A stretch of 64,000 nucleotides of DNA from positions 1,347,846 to 1,411,845 of the forward strand of contig NW_020194626.1 in the NCBI RefSeq assembly GCF_002865645.1. Direction: 5' to 3'. This DNA is from Hyaloscypha bicolor E. Its lineage: Eukaryota; Ascomycota; Leotiomycetes; Helotiales; Hyaloscyphaceae. Positions 1 to 9,759 of this stretch are shown in pieces. Within the stretch, counting starts at the first letter, position 1, and every line of letters starts with the position of its first letter. Position numbers and translations under genes: made by a program. Under the pieces are notes generated by a model. The model was given only the letters and a program-made list of their open reading frames with translations. It had not been told where the DNA came from and did not search any database.

Positions 1-361
1 AGGTTCTAGGTACTTATTCTTTATAAGAATAATAAAGCCTAATAGGATTAGTTCCTTAATAAGGTCTGGTCTGGCTACTAATATATCCTTATTTTATTAT
101 ATAAATATACTATTATACTAAAGAGTTTTATATAGATATAGTATTTCCGGGAGTTCGAATTTATTAAAGTTTCTTTAATAGGTAAAGTCTTTAAAATCAT
201 ATCTAAATAGCTTCTAAAAGTTATTAACTATTTTATAGAAAATATATTAAAATAGTTTAGTATTTAAGAACTTAGTTATCTCGTTTACTCTAGTAAAATT
301 CAGGTTAATTTCATATATTTACTTTCTTACTAATTTCTTATAATTATTATTATCTATATAT
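1..361 (-). pseudogene. Unrecognised coding-like remnant left of LINE A
   Basis: On the minus strand one frame stays open for about 120 codons except for TAA/TAG codons, the usual sign of CAA/CAG codons hit by RIP. It contains coherent stretches such as VNEITKFLNTKLF and ARPDLIKELILLGF. I do not recognise the protein. LINE A begins immediately to the right, and the duplication TTATCTATA beside it recurs beyond the LINE's 3' end at 12800, inside the pogo-like locus. If the LINE is removed, the minus-strand frame of the pogo-like tail (...PFIDKENL) runs into this stretch (YIDNNNYKKLVRK) without a frame change. It may therefore be the far C-terminal part of that locus, or a different element that happens to be in frame (a one-in-three chance). 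It is cut by the window edge. Confidence 0.4.
350..358. repeat. Target-site duplication, 5' side of LINE A
   Basis: TTATCTATA lies just before the LINE A 5' end (ACAACTTTTTTT...). An identical 9-mer lies about 10 bases after its 3' poly(A) at 12800-12808. The length and position fit target-primed reverse transcription. Nine bases in AT-rich DNA is modest evidence on its own. Confidence 0.55.
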
Positions 362-499
362 TACAACTTTTTTTTCCGGTTTTTTACCCTCCTTACTTTC
401 AGTTACACACTTTACCTACCTATAGAACTCACTCCATATACTTACTCCCTTTAGCCCCAGGCTCTAGAACCTACTATAAGTAGAACTAGAGCCGGCTAA

Positions 500-2116
500 A
501 TGGCCCCCCCTGATCCCCCGGACTCCAGCCCCCCTAATATCGACCCCCAGGACCTCGGAGAGCTCCCTGAGAGCCCTAGCTCGGAGCTAGAGCTATCTAC
601 TAGCCCCCTATTACCTTGATTCCCTCCAGGTTCCCAGTTCGCCTTCGATTTAACTATAAACCCCATATCCTCAGACGAACTTGCAGCCCCTTTTTCTCAG
701 CTTAATCAGGCTAGTACGAATTAACAGAGCCGTATACTAAACGGGCTAAAGCGTGGCCCTAGCTCGAGCGATATTAATAGCAATATTAATAAGGAATACC
801 AAAACCACGGAAACTACTACTAATATTAGAACCAAGCTTCAAACGAAGCTAAATTACTAATTCGCCAAGCCCGGGAACTAATAGTCAAGGCTATTAGTAT
901 TACTACTTCCTATAATTAATAATCTCGACTACTAGATCTAGTAGAAATCTTCAGGGAATATACTAAATTCGGCCATATCTACTATATTAGTACTCTACTA
1001 GCCTCTCAAGTAGCAAACCTCGAAAATGCCACTAAACGGATCGAAATTCAAGTAAGAATATAAGTAAAAACTGCCCCTATAAAGCCTATACAAGCTATAT
1101 AAGCTAAGCCTACTTGGGCTAGTATAGCTAGTCAAGAACCCACAAACTCAGTATTGAACTAGACTTTAGTATTATATACTAAGTCCAAAAATCAGGGAGG
1201 GAATAGTACTAGTATACTTATTAGTAGCAGTAGTACTCGTAGCACTAATACTAGTACTCGTAATACTAGTCTATATAGTATATGTAATACTAAAAACACA
1301 GCCCTTTCTAGGAAATACACCTTCCTATTAGCTTATATAGAGCAGGCTACTTCCTTTTTAGCTATTTCTACTCGTAATTCGCTTAATACTGCTTTTTGCT
1401 TTAAGGAAATTAAGGGACTAGTAATCTCTATAGTCTCTCTTTCCTTAAGGGGTAATATTATAGTAAATACTACTCCGGAGTTTAACTCTGATTTTCTGGT
1501 TTTAAATATTAAGATTATAAAGGGGGTACTTCCCTTAGTTAAAAGCATATAAAAAGAGGAACCATAATATAAAGTTATTATCTATAGTATACCTATTCGT
1601 AAGTTCAATATACCCGAAGGAATAGACTTAGTCCTAGAAGAAATCAAGACCTTTAATAAAGGACTAGAGCCTATTGGCTAGCCTTATTAGGCCACTTCTA
1701 AGGAAAAGAGAGACTCAGGCCTCTAGTAAGCCGGTTTAGTAGTAGTGGCATTCCCTACCGAGATCCAAGCTAATAGAGCTATTAAAAATAGACTTCTTAT
1801 AGCCGGAATCTCTACTAAGATAGTAAAATATTATACTATCTCTAGTACTATATAGTATACTAGGTATACAGGGTACGGGTACTTAGATTCTATTTGCAAA
1901 AGAGAACCTATATATTTACTATATAGGGAAAGTCATATAACTGAGAACCATTTTTGCTCTATCTATAAAAAGAAGAGTAAAAAATGCCCCTATATAATTA
2001 CTAAATACTCCAATTACTTAAGTACTATATATTTAGCTAGTTCTAAGCTATATAAAGTTTACTTAGCTATAAAGCAAGCTACTACTTTAATTCCTACTAT
2101 TACTATTAATGAGTAA
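500..2116 (+). pseudogene. LINE A ORF1, gag-like zinc-knuckle protein, RIP-damaged
   Basis: The start ATG lies in the GC-rich context GGCTAAATGGCCCCCCC, shared by all copies. The span to the TAA at 2114-2116 is 539 codons, close to 545 in copies B and E, so indels are few. The N-terminus is proline-rich (MAPPDPPDSSPP). The C-terminal quarter carries the degraded zinc knuckles of LINE gag proteins (CxGYGHLDSIC-like, then KKSKKCP). In related LINEs ORF1 protein binds element RNA to form the ribonucleoprotein. Numerous in-frame TAG/TAA codons remove any function. The last eight bases overlap the ORF2 start. Confidence 0.85.
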
Positions 2117-3360
2117 CTATATAAAAGTACTATAATTTAATATAAATCATAATAGAACTACTACTAAAAACGTCTTATAAATAGCTATAGAATTAGATAT
2201 TAAAGTCCTAGTAATCCAGGAACTATAAGTAATAGTAAGGGATAGTAATAATCGGAAATATTATTCTATTATATACTCGAGCTATTATTAAATACTCCCG
2301 AATTACGGTACCTTGAAACCTAGAACCTTAATTTATATAGCCCGTGAATTACAGGCTAGCCTAGCTCAAAACTCACTAAGTAATCCAGATTACCTAATTA
2401 TAGACTTAAGTCTAGGTATACTAAAAATACAGCTAATTAATTTCTATAATATAATTCACCCAGAAGACCCTAATAGTATATTAATTATATTAAGAGAGGA
2501 CATTTTACCTACTACTTTCTTTAATAGCTCTTTATTACTAGGCGATTTTAATATATATTATCCTTAGTAGGATTTCCTAAGGCCTTAAAGCAGTTATATA
2601 ATTCATTTAATTAGCTATATAGAGAGCTATTCTCTAAGGCTATTAAATAAAATAGGGGAAGGTACTTTCTATAGATCTAATATATCTACTTCTTCTATAT
2701 TAGACTTAAGTTTTGCTACTAGTAAAATAGTAACTAAGATTAAAGACTAGCAAGTACTACTAGACTTAGGTTCTAATTACTTTGGGGTACTATTTACTAT
2801 TAGTAAGTCGACTTATAGCTCTAGTTCTAATCCAGTTAGATTTAATACTAGGAAAGCGAACTGGGCTAAATTTATAAGCTACCTTATTAGTAGCCTTAAT
2901 AATATGCCCTTTCTACTTACTAGTATACCTGGAAACTATAAACTAGACCTATTAGCTAAAGACTTTACTAATAGAATAGTGGATACGGCTAGTAATAGTA
3001 TTTCAAAATCTACTATTAGTTCATATTCTAAACCCTAGTAAAATAAGGACTTAAAGACTTTATATAAATCAATACTATATTATAGCCATAAGTCTAAAGC
3101 CTCAGGGTATACTCTCTATAAATAAGAACTCCAAAATATAAAGAATACCTACTTTATTACTATTAAAGGCACTAAGCTAGTATATTGAAATAAGTTCTTA
3201 GAGAATAAAGACTTCCAGTCAATTTTTAAAGCTATAAAATATACTAAAGATACCTTATATAAACCAATCCCTAGTATCTTAAGTAGTAATAGTAGAAATA
3301 GTAGTAATAGTAGTAATAGCAATTTAAAGTCGACTTTCCAAGAGAAGTATAATATCTTTA
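2109..3360 (+). pseudogene. LINE A ORF2, 5' part (endonuclease, start of RT)
   Basis: ORF2 opens at ATG 2109-2111 inside the ORF1 stop context (ATGAGTAA). The translated region shows an exonuclease-endonuclease-phosphatase fold (VLQVNVNRNSS-like start, QEL/QEP motif, LLGDFNIYYP near 2530), which nicks target DNA in this class. A coherent open stretch covers 2313-2567. The reading is stopped by several TAG/TAA codons and then cut at 3360 by LINE B. It continues at 9756. Confidence 0.85.
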
Positions 3361-3485
3361 CCCGGTTTTCTACCCCCCTTACTTTCACACCCACACTTTA
3401 CCCACCCTCAGAACTCACTCAATACACCTCAGCCCTTTGGCCCCAGGCTCTAGAACCTACTATAAGTAGAGCTAGAACAGGCTAA

Positions 3486-5120
3486 ATGGCCCCCCCTGAC
3501 CCCCCGGGCTCCAGCCCCCCTCCCATTGACTTTCAAGAGCTCGGAGAGCTTCCAGAGGGCCCTAGCGAGGAACTAGAGCTACCCACTAGCTCCCCACTAG
3601 CCCGGTTTAGCCAGGGAGCTCAATTCGCATTCGATTTAGCTATAAATCCCATCTCTTTAGACGAACTCGCAGCCCCTTTTCCTCAGCCTAATTCAGCTAG
3701 TACGGCTCGACTAAGCCGCCTCCAGAACGGGCTAAAGCGTGGCCCTAGCGCGAGCAATATTAATAGCAATATTAATAAGGAATACCAAAACCACGAAAAC
3801 TACTACTAATACCAAAATCAAGCTTCGAATAAAGCTAAATTACTAATTCGTTAAGCCCGGGACTTAATAGTCAAAGCCATTACTATTACCCCGTCACATG
3901 ACCAGTAATCTCGACTACTAGATTTAGTAGAAATCTTCAGGGAATATACAGAATTCGGCCGTATCCGCCATACTAGTACTTTACTAGCTTTATAGGTAGC
4001 GAACCTCGAAAATGCCACTAAACGGATCGAAATTTAGTCAAGAACTCAAGCCAAGCTAGCTACTCAAGCTAAAACTACCTCCGAAAAGCCTACTTGGGCT
4101 AAAATCGCTACTCAAGAACCACAAATACACTCGGAATCATACTCGGAAAAGGACTGGACTTTAGTATTACATACTAAGTCTAAAAATCAGGGAGGAAAAG
4201 GCCCTAGTACACTTACTAATAGCGGTAGTACTCGTAGCACTAATAAACCACCCAGTATACGTAATACTAGTGGTTCTGGTACTCGTAATACCAGATCTAT
4301 AGCCCTCTCTAGGAAATGCACCTTCCTACTAGCTCATATAGAGCAGGCTAGCTCGTTCTCTCCTATTTCAACTCGCAATTTGCTTAATACTGCTTTCCGC
4401 TTTAAGGGAATTAAGGGACTAGTAATCTCTATGGTTTCTCTTTCCTCGAAGGGTAATATTATAGTTAATACTACTCCCGAATTTAACTCTGACTTTCTGG
4501 TTCAAAATCAAGCTATTATAAAGGGAGTGCTTCCCTTAGTTACAAGCATATAAAAAGGAGAACCTTGGTATAAAGTTATTATCTACGGTTTACTTATTCG
4601 TGAGTTCAATATACCCGAAAGAATAGACTTAGTCCTAGAAGAAATTAAGACCTTTAATAAGGGACTAGAGCCTATTAGCCAGCCCTATTAGGCTACTTCT
4701 AAGGAGAAAAGAGACTCAGGCCTCTAGCGAGCCGGTTTAGTAGTAGTAGCATTCCCTACCGAGATTCAAGCTAATAGAGCTATTAAAAATAGACTTCTTA
4801 TAGCCGGGATCTCTGCTAAAGTAGTAAAATACCATACTATTTCTAGTACTACATAGTATACTAGGTGCGCAGGGTACGGGCACTTAGATTCTATTTGCAA
4901 AAAGGAACCTAAGTGCTTACTATATGGTGAGGGTCACGTGACTGAGAACCATTTTTGCTCTATCTATAAGAAGAAGAGTAAAAAATGCCCCTACGTAACT
5001 ACTAAATGCTCTAATTACTTAAGTACTGCCCACTCAGCTAGTTCTAAGCTATATAAGGTTTACTTAGTAATTAAAAAAGCTACCACTACTATAATTCCTA
5101 CTATTACTATTAATGAGTAG
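3486..5120 (+). pseudogene. LINE B ORF1, gag-like protein with CCHC zinc knuckles
   Basis: The gene is 545 codons from ATG 3486 to TAG 5118-5120. The first 107 residues are open: proline-rich N-terminus MAPPDPPGSSPPP, then an acidic stretch (ELPEGPSEELELP). Residues of about 300-390 form a conserved block (RKCTFLLAHIEQAS, then FNSDFLVQNQAI). The C-terminus holds zinc knuckles: CAGYGHLDSIC, a second (LLYGEGHVTENHFC, its second Cys lost to Tyr), KKKSKKCP and KCSNYLSTAHSASS (again Cys to Tyr). Those Cys-to-Tyr changes are TGT/TGC to TAT, which is RIP context. In the family this protein packages element RNA. Stops at TAA/TAG interrupt it. Confidence 0.88.
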
Positions 5121-8100
5121 CTATGTCAAAGTACTATAAGTTAATGTGAATCGCAATAGCTCTACTACTAAAAACGTCTTGTAAATAGCTATAGAACTGG
5201 ATATTAAAGTCCTAGTAATCCAGGAGCCTTGGGTAATAGCAAGGAATAATAATCGGGAATATTATTCTATTATATACTCTAGCTATTTCCAAATACTCCC
5301 GAATTACGGTACCCTGAGGCCTAGAACCCTATTTTATATAGCTCGCGAACTGCAAGCTAGTCTAGCCTCAAACTCACTAAGTAATCCTAATTACTTAATT
5401 ATAGACTTAAGTCTAGATATACTAAAAATGCAGCTAATTAATTTCTATAATATAATTTACTTAGAAGACCCTAATAGTATATTAACTATATTAAGAGAGG
5501 ATATTTTACTTATTACTCTCTATAATAGCTTTCTATTACTAGGTAATTTTAATATATATTATCCTTAGTAGAATTCCCTTAAACCTTAAAGCAGTTATAT
5601 AGTTTATTTAATTAGCTATATAGAGAACTATTCTCTAAGGCTATTAAATAAACCAGGGGAAGATATCTTCTATAGACCTAATATATCCATTTCTTCCGTA
5701 TTAGACTTAAGTTTTGCTACTAGTAAAATAATAACTAAGATTAAAGACTAGCAAGTACTACTAGACTTAGGTTCTAATTATTTCGGGGTTCTATTTATTA
5801 TTAGTAAGTCGACTTATAGCTCTAGTTCTAATCTAGTTAGATTTAATACTAAGAAAGCAGACTAGGCTAAATTTATAAGCTACCTTATTAATAGCCTTAA
5901 GAATATGCCCTTTTTACTTACTAGTATACCTGGAAATCATAAACTAGACCTATTAGCAGAAGACTTTACTAATAGAATAGTAGAAGCAGCTAGTAATAGT
6001 ATTCCAAAATCTACTACTAGTCCGTATTCTAAACCCTAGTAGAATAAGAACTTAAAGACCTTATATAAATCAATACTATACTATAGCCATAAGTCTAAAG
6101 CTTCAGGATATACTCTCTATAAATAAGAACTCCAAAATGCAAAAAACACCTATTTTAATACTATTAAGAGCACTAAGCTAGCGCACTAGAACAAGTTCTT
6201 AGAGAATAAAGACCCCCAGTCGATTTTTAAAGCTATGAAATATACTAAAGATACTATATATTAACCTATTCCTAGTATCTTAGATAATAGTTTAAATAAG
6301 CTAAAATCGACTTTCCAAGAGAAGTATAATATCTTTAGAACTATGCTTTTCCTACTACTCCCTATTACTAAGCCTACTAGTTTAATAAACTATAGGTCTA
6401 GCTCAAAGTGGGACTGGCCTATTTTGTCTAAAATAGAGCTAGAATAAGCCTGTATCTCTAAGATAAAGGGGAAAACCCCTGGACCAGACTTAGTTACTCA
6501 AGAGATTATAGTCCATACTTATAGAGCTTCTCCAGATATCTTTTATAGGCTATACTCCTTATTTATTAATAAGGGATATTACCCTAAAGTCTGGAAATAA
6601 GCTACTGGCTTTATTCTAAAGAAATCAGGGAAACCAAACTATTTCCTACCCAAAGCATATCGAGTTATTTCCCTACTTAATTGCTTAGGGAAGGTTTCTG
6701 AGAGAATACTAGCTAGGCGACTTAGCTATTTAGCCGAGACTAGTAACCTACTACACTACTCCCAAATAAGAGATAGGCTCTACAAGTTAGCTATTAATAC
6801 TGCTTTACTATTATAAAATAAAGTAGAATTAAATAAGTCCTATAAGCTAAAAACTAGCACTCTCTTCCTAGATATTAAAGGCGCCTTTAATCACGTATCC
6901 AAGAATAGGCTATTATAGATCATAATTAGTTTATTACTACCTACTAGCCTTATTCTATAGGTATCATCATTCCTAGATAACCGAGTATTACAACTAGCTT
7001 TTAATAATAGTATAGAAGTATTTAGGTCTATACTTACTAGCATTTCACAAGGTAGCCCTATACCCCCTATACTATTCCTTATCTATATCCGAGACTTATT
7101 TAAGTTAGCAAATATCAAATTCAGATCCTATTTAGATAATATATCCCTTACTACCACTTCTAAAAGTCTAAAAAAAAACATAAAGACCCTAGAAAGAAAA
7201 GTAAAGGATATAGTCAACTTAGGGAAAAAGAATACTATTAGCTTTAATATAGATAAAACAGAGCTTATTTATTTTAATAATTCCAAAAATAAGCCTAGTC
7301 TAAAACTACCTAATGGGGAACTAGTTTCCCCTAGTAAAGTAGTCAAATAGCTAGGGATCTATTTCGATGAAAATCTCAGATTTAAGGAACATATAGCCTA
7401 TAGGGCTTCCAAAGCAAAACAAGCCTTTTATAGGGTACAGAGACTTATGAATATATCACGTGGCTTATCCCCTTTTGCAATTAGACAGCTATATTTAGCC
7501 TGTATTACTAGTATAATAGACTATAGTTCTATACTATAGTAAAAGACTAAAAGCAAAGCTCAAATTCGGCCTTTATAGGCAATTCAAAACCTAGCCCTAA
7601 GGAAAACCCTAGGAGTATTCAAAACTGCTCCTATTATTCCTATAGAGGTCGAATTAGCTTTAGTTCCACCTATTATAAGGCTAAACCATAGTCGACGTCG
7701 ATATGTCTTCCGTATCCTTAAACTAAGTCTAAAACACCCTATTAGACTAGAGTTCGAGAAGTTCTTCCAAAGATCCCGTAATTTAGAACTAGTAGAATCT
7801 AATATAGACTCTATTTATAGTCTAAATACCAATCTAAAGCAAAATCACATAGCCAAAAAGTCTCAAGTAAAAACTATAATAGACTCTATTAGTAATCTAA
7901 TAGACCCTAAAGACCTAGAGACTATAAGACACTTTTATTTTGCCTCTTGGGACAGAGAAGTGCCTTATAAAATCACTATATTAAAAGAGCCAAAGAAAGA
8001 GACTACTATATTATATAACTTCTATCTAAAGACTTTATATAATAATAGCTCTATACTATTTATATATATAGATAAATCTCAAACTAAAAAAGGACTTGGA

Positions 8101-9066
8101 GTAGGCCTAGGACTCATAGTCTATAGTCACGAAACTCCTTATATTCCGGTTATAGCTAAATATAGAGAAAGCCAGAATATAGGAGCTAGTACTATAGTCT
8201 ATAATAGAGAACTAGAAGGCATTACTAGGGCTATTAAGTATGCTAGTAGTAAAGCAAAGAGAGGGGAGCTTTTTAATATCTTTACAGATAACCAAGCTGG
8301 TTTACTAAGATTAAAAACTCCTTCTAATAAGCCAGGACAAAGTTAATAGATTAGAGCTATACTAGCTACTAAGGCCCTTAAAGCTAAAGGAGCTAATATA
8401 GAACTAATCTGGGTTCCAGGGCATATAGATATAATAGGGAACGAAGAAGCAGACGAACTAGCTAAGCTAGGCACTACTTCTCTTATATTAGAACCTGAAT
8501 CAGTGAAAACCTCCTTTGCTTTCCTAGGGGTTAAAATTAATAAAGTTAAGAAACTAGAGTATAGACTACTTTTAGAATCTTATACTAAACCAAAAACCCA
8601 GCTAGAAGCATATAGTAATATATATCCGTGAAAAGTATCCAGAAAAATAAACCTACCTTCTGGAATATTTAGGCCCCTAGCTAGTGCCTTCTTCTAGCTA
8701 AAGCTAGGCCACGGATATTTAAAGTCCTATTTATACAGGCTAAATATAATATCTAATAACAAATGCAAATGCGGAAAGACTGAGAATGCAAAGCATCTTC
8801 TTTTATACTATATGCTATATAGGGAGAAACGACTCAGACTATTTAGTCTATTCAAAGAAAGCTTAGAAGCTAGTACTTTTAACCTATGACTACTATTATA
8901 TACGGAAATTGGGATATCAAATATACTAGTATTCTTAAAAGAAACTAGTATATATACAAGAAAATGGCATATTAAGCGAAGCGTGGAAGTGGAAGAAGTG
9001 GAAGAAGTGGAAGAAGTGGAAGAAGTAGAAGAAGTGAAAAGAAGTGGAAATAAGGGAGGAACATAG
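5113..9066 (+). pseudogene. LINE B ORF2: endonuclease, reverse transcriptase, RNase H
   Basis: ATG 5113 overlaps the ORF1 stop (ATGAGTAG), frame +1. Domains in order: EEP endonuclease (about 5140-5900), linker, RT (about 6460-7400), RNase H (about 8060-8470) and a C-terminal CCHC-like knuckle (CKCGKTENAKH, 8765-8800). RT motifs include FLDIKGAFNHV (6872-), SQGSP near 7050 and SYLDNISL at 7126-7149. The catalytic YxDD is YLDN. RNase H shows IYIDKSQTKKG, FTDNQAGL and VPGHIDIIGNEEADELA; other copies have DGSQTEKG at the first motif. The protein ends in an EEV repeat and a TAG at 9064-9066. In-frame TAA/TAG codons make it dead. RNase H after RT plus the ORF1 type point to the Tad1 clade. Confidence 0.9.
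8981..9040 (+). repeat. 9-bp minisatellite at the end of LINE B ORF2
   Basis: Tandem GAAGAAGTG-type units encode a Glu-Glu-Val repeat at the extreme C-terminus of ORF2. The same place in copies A and D holds a 12-bp unit (GAGGAAATAGGG), and copy E holds both types. The coding tail is thus hypervariable between copies. Confidence 0.85.
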
Positions 9067-9109
9067 GGAGGAAATAGGGGGAATAGGGAGGAATAGGAGA
9101 AGGGAATAG

Positions 9110-9221
9110 GGAAAAAAAAAAAAGAAAAAAAAAAAAAAAAAAAAAAAACAAAAAAAAAAAAAAAAAAAAAAAAAACAAAAAAAAAAAAAAAAAAAGAAAA
9201 AAAAAGAAAAAAGAAAAAAAA

Positions 9222-9275
<54 letters not shown>

Positions 9276-9375
9276 AAATTAGTAGGGACAAGAAACAAAA
9301 AAAAAAAAAGAAAAAAAAAAAAAAAAAAAGAAAAAAAAACAGCAAAAATAAGATCAAAAAATACAAAAAAAAAAG

Positions 9376-9423
<48 letters not shown>

Positions 9424-9512
9424 AAAAAAAAAAAAAAAAAAAAAACAAAAAAAAAAAAAACCATAAAAAAGAAAAAAAAAAACAAAAAGAAAAAAGAAAA
9501 AAAAAAAAAAAA
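9110..9512 (+). repeat. About 400-bp A-rich tract inside the LINE B 3' region
   Basis: The tract is nearly pure A with scattered single C and G, plus two short non-A interruptions (TTAGTAGGGACAAG near 9278, CAGCAAAAATAAGATC near 9340). It replaces the short minisatellite seen at the same place in copies A, D and E. The true 3' UTR and its own poly(A) still follow at 9530-9753, so this is not the transcript tail. It may be an expanded minisatellite eroded to A, or a poly(A) from another insertion. Confidence 0.85.
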
Positions 9513-9529
9513 ATGGGAAAAGAGAAATA

Positions 9530-9753
9530 GGGAGTAGTAGGGGAGAGGAATTGACGATTTATATTTCATTTTTTCTTTATTTCCTTTAAAGTTTTTATTT
9601 CAGGGGTATGTTCCCTAACTATTTACTACCTATTATTGGAAATTTGGGCCTGCATATAAGCTACTGAGACTCGGCGCTAGCTTAAGCTAGCCGTGCTATA
9701 TAGCTTCTAAACTAATAAAAGTACATTAAAAGGAAAAAAAAAAAAAAAAAAAA
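9530..9753 (+). other. LINE B 3' UTR and poly(A) end
   Basis: This non-coding block is conserved in all copies: GAATTG.CGATTTATA, CTTTATTTCC, then GGGGTA.GT.CCC, a short inverted repeat around GCTAGCTTAAGCTAGC, and ACTAATAAAG..C.TTAAAAGG before the A run. AATAAAG could serve as polyadenylation signal. Conservation of this block with variable upstream sequence fits recognition of the 3' end by the element's RT. Confidence 0.75.
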
Positions 9754-9759
9754 TATATA

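Larger units (their letters stand above)
363..3360 (+). mobile_element. LINE copy A, 5' segment (Tad1-like non-LTR retrotransposon)
   Basis: This is the 5' half of a LINE split by insertion of copy B. It opens with the family 5' end (ACAACTTTTTTTTCCGG, shared with copy E), followed by a GC-rich leader, ORF1 and the start of ORF2 (endonuclease and first part of RT). Homology to copy B runs up to AATATCTTTA at 3351-3360 and breaks there. The same ORF2 sequence resumes at about 9756. Copy A is therefore a nearly full-length element interrupted after it inserted. Many TAG/TAA stops replace CAG/CAA. Confidence 0.9.
3361..9753 (+). mobile_element. LINE copy B, nearly full length, nested in LINE A
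   Basis: This copy runs from CCCGGTTTTCTACCCCC to the poly(A) at about 9735-9753. It contains leader, ORF1 (3486-5120), ORF2 (5113-9066), an A-rich tract and a 3' UTR. Its 5' end lacks about 15 bases of the family start, a slight 5' truncation. Left of it, copy A ends in TATAATATCTTTA (3348-3360). Right of it, copy A resumes with TACTTAATATCTTTTA (about 9758). These form an imperfect target duplication of roughly 13 bp. It is the best preserved copy in composition, with fewer stops than A, in line with being younger. Confidence 0.92.

Noticed and set aside
1333..1548. 71-codon minus-strand ORF in LINE A
   Set aside because: Antisense shadow of ORF1; the plus-strand frame aligns with copies B, D and E.
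3149..3394. Minus-strand leucine-rich ORF
   Set aside because: Antisense of an AGTAGT-type repeat in LINE A ORF2 and it crosses the LINE A/B junction.
8808..9569. Four minus-strand ORFs of mostly phenylalanine
   Set aside because: They are the reverse reading of the A-rich tract in LINE B; low complexity with no domain.
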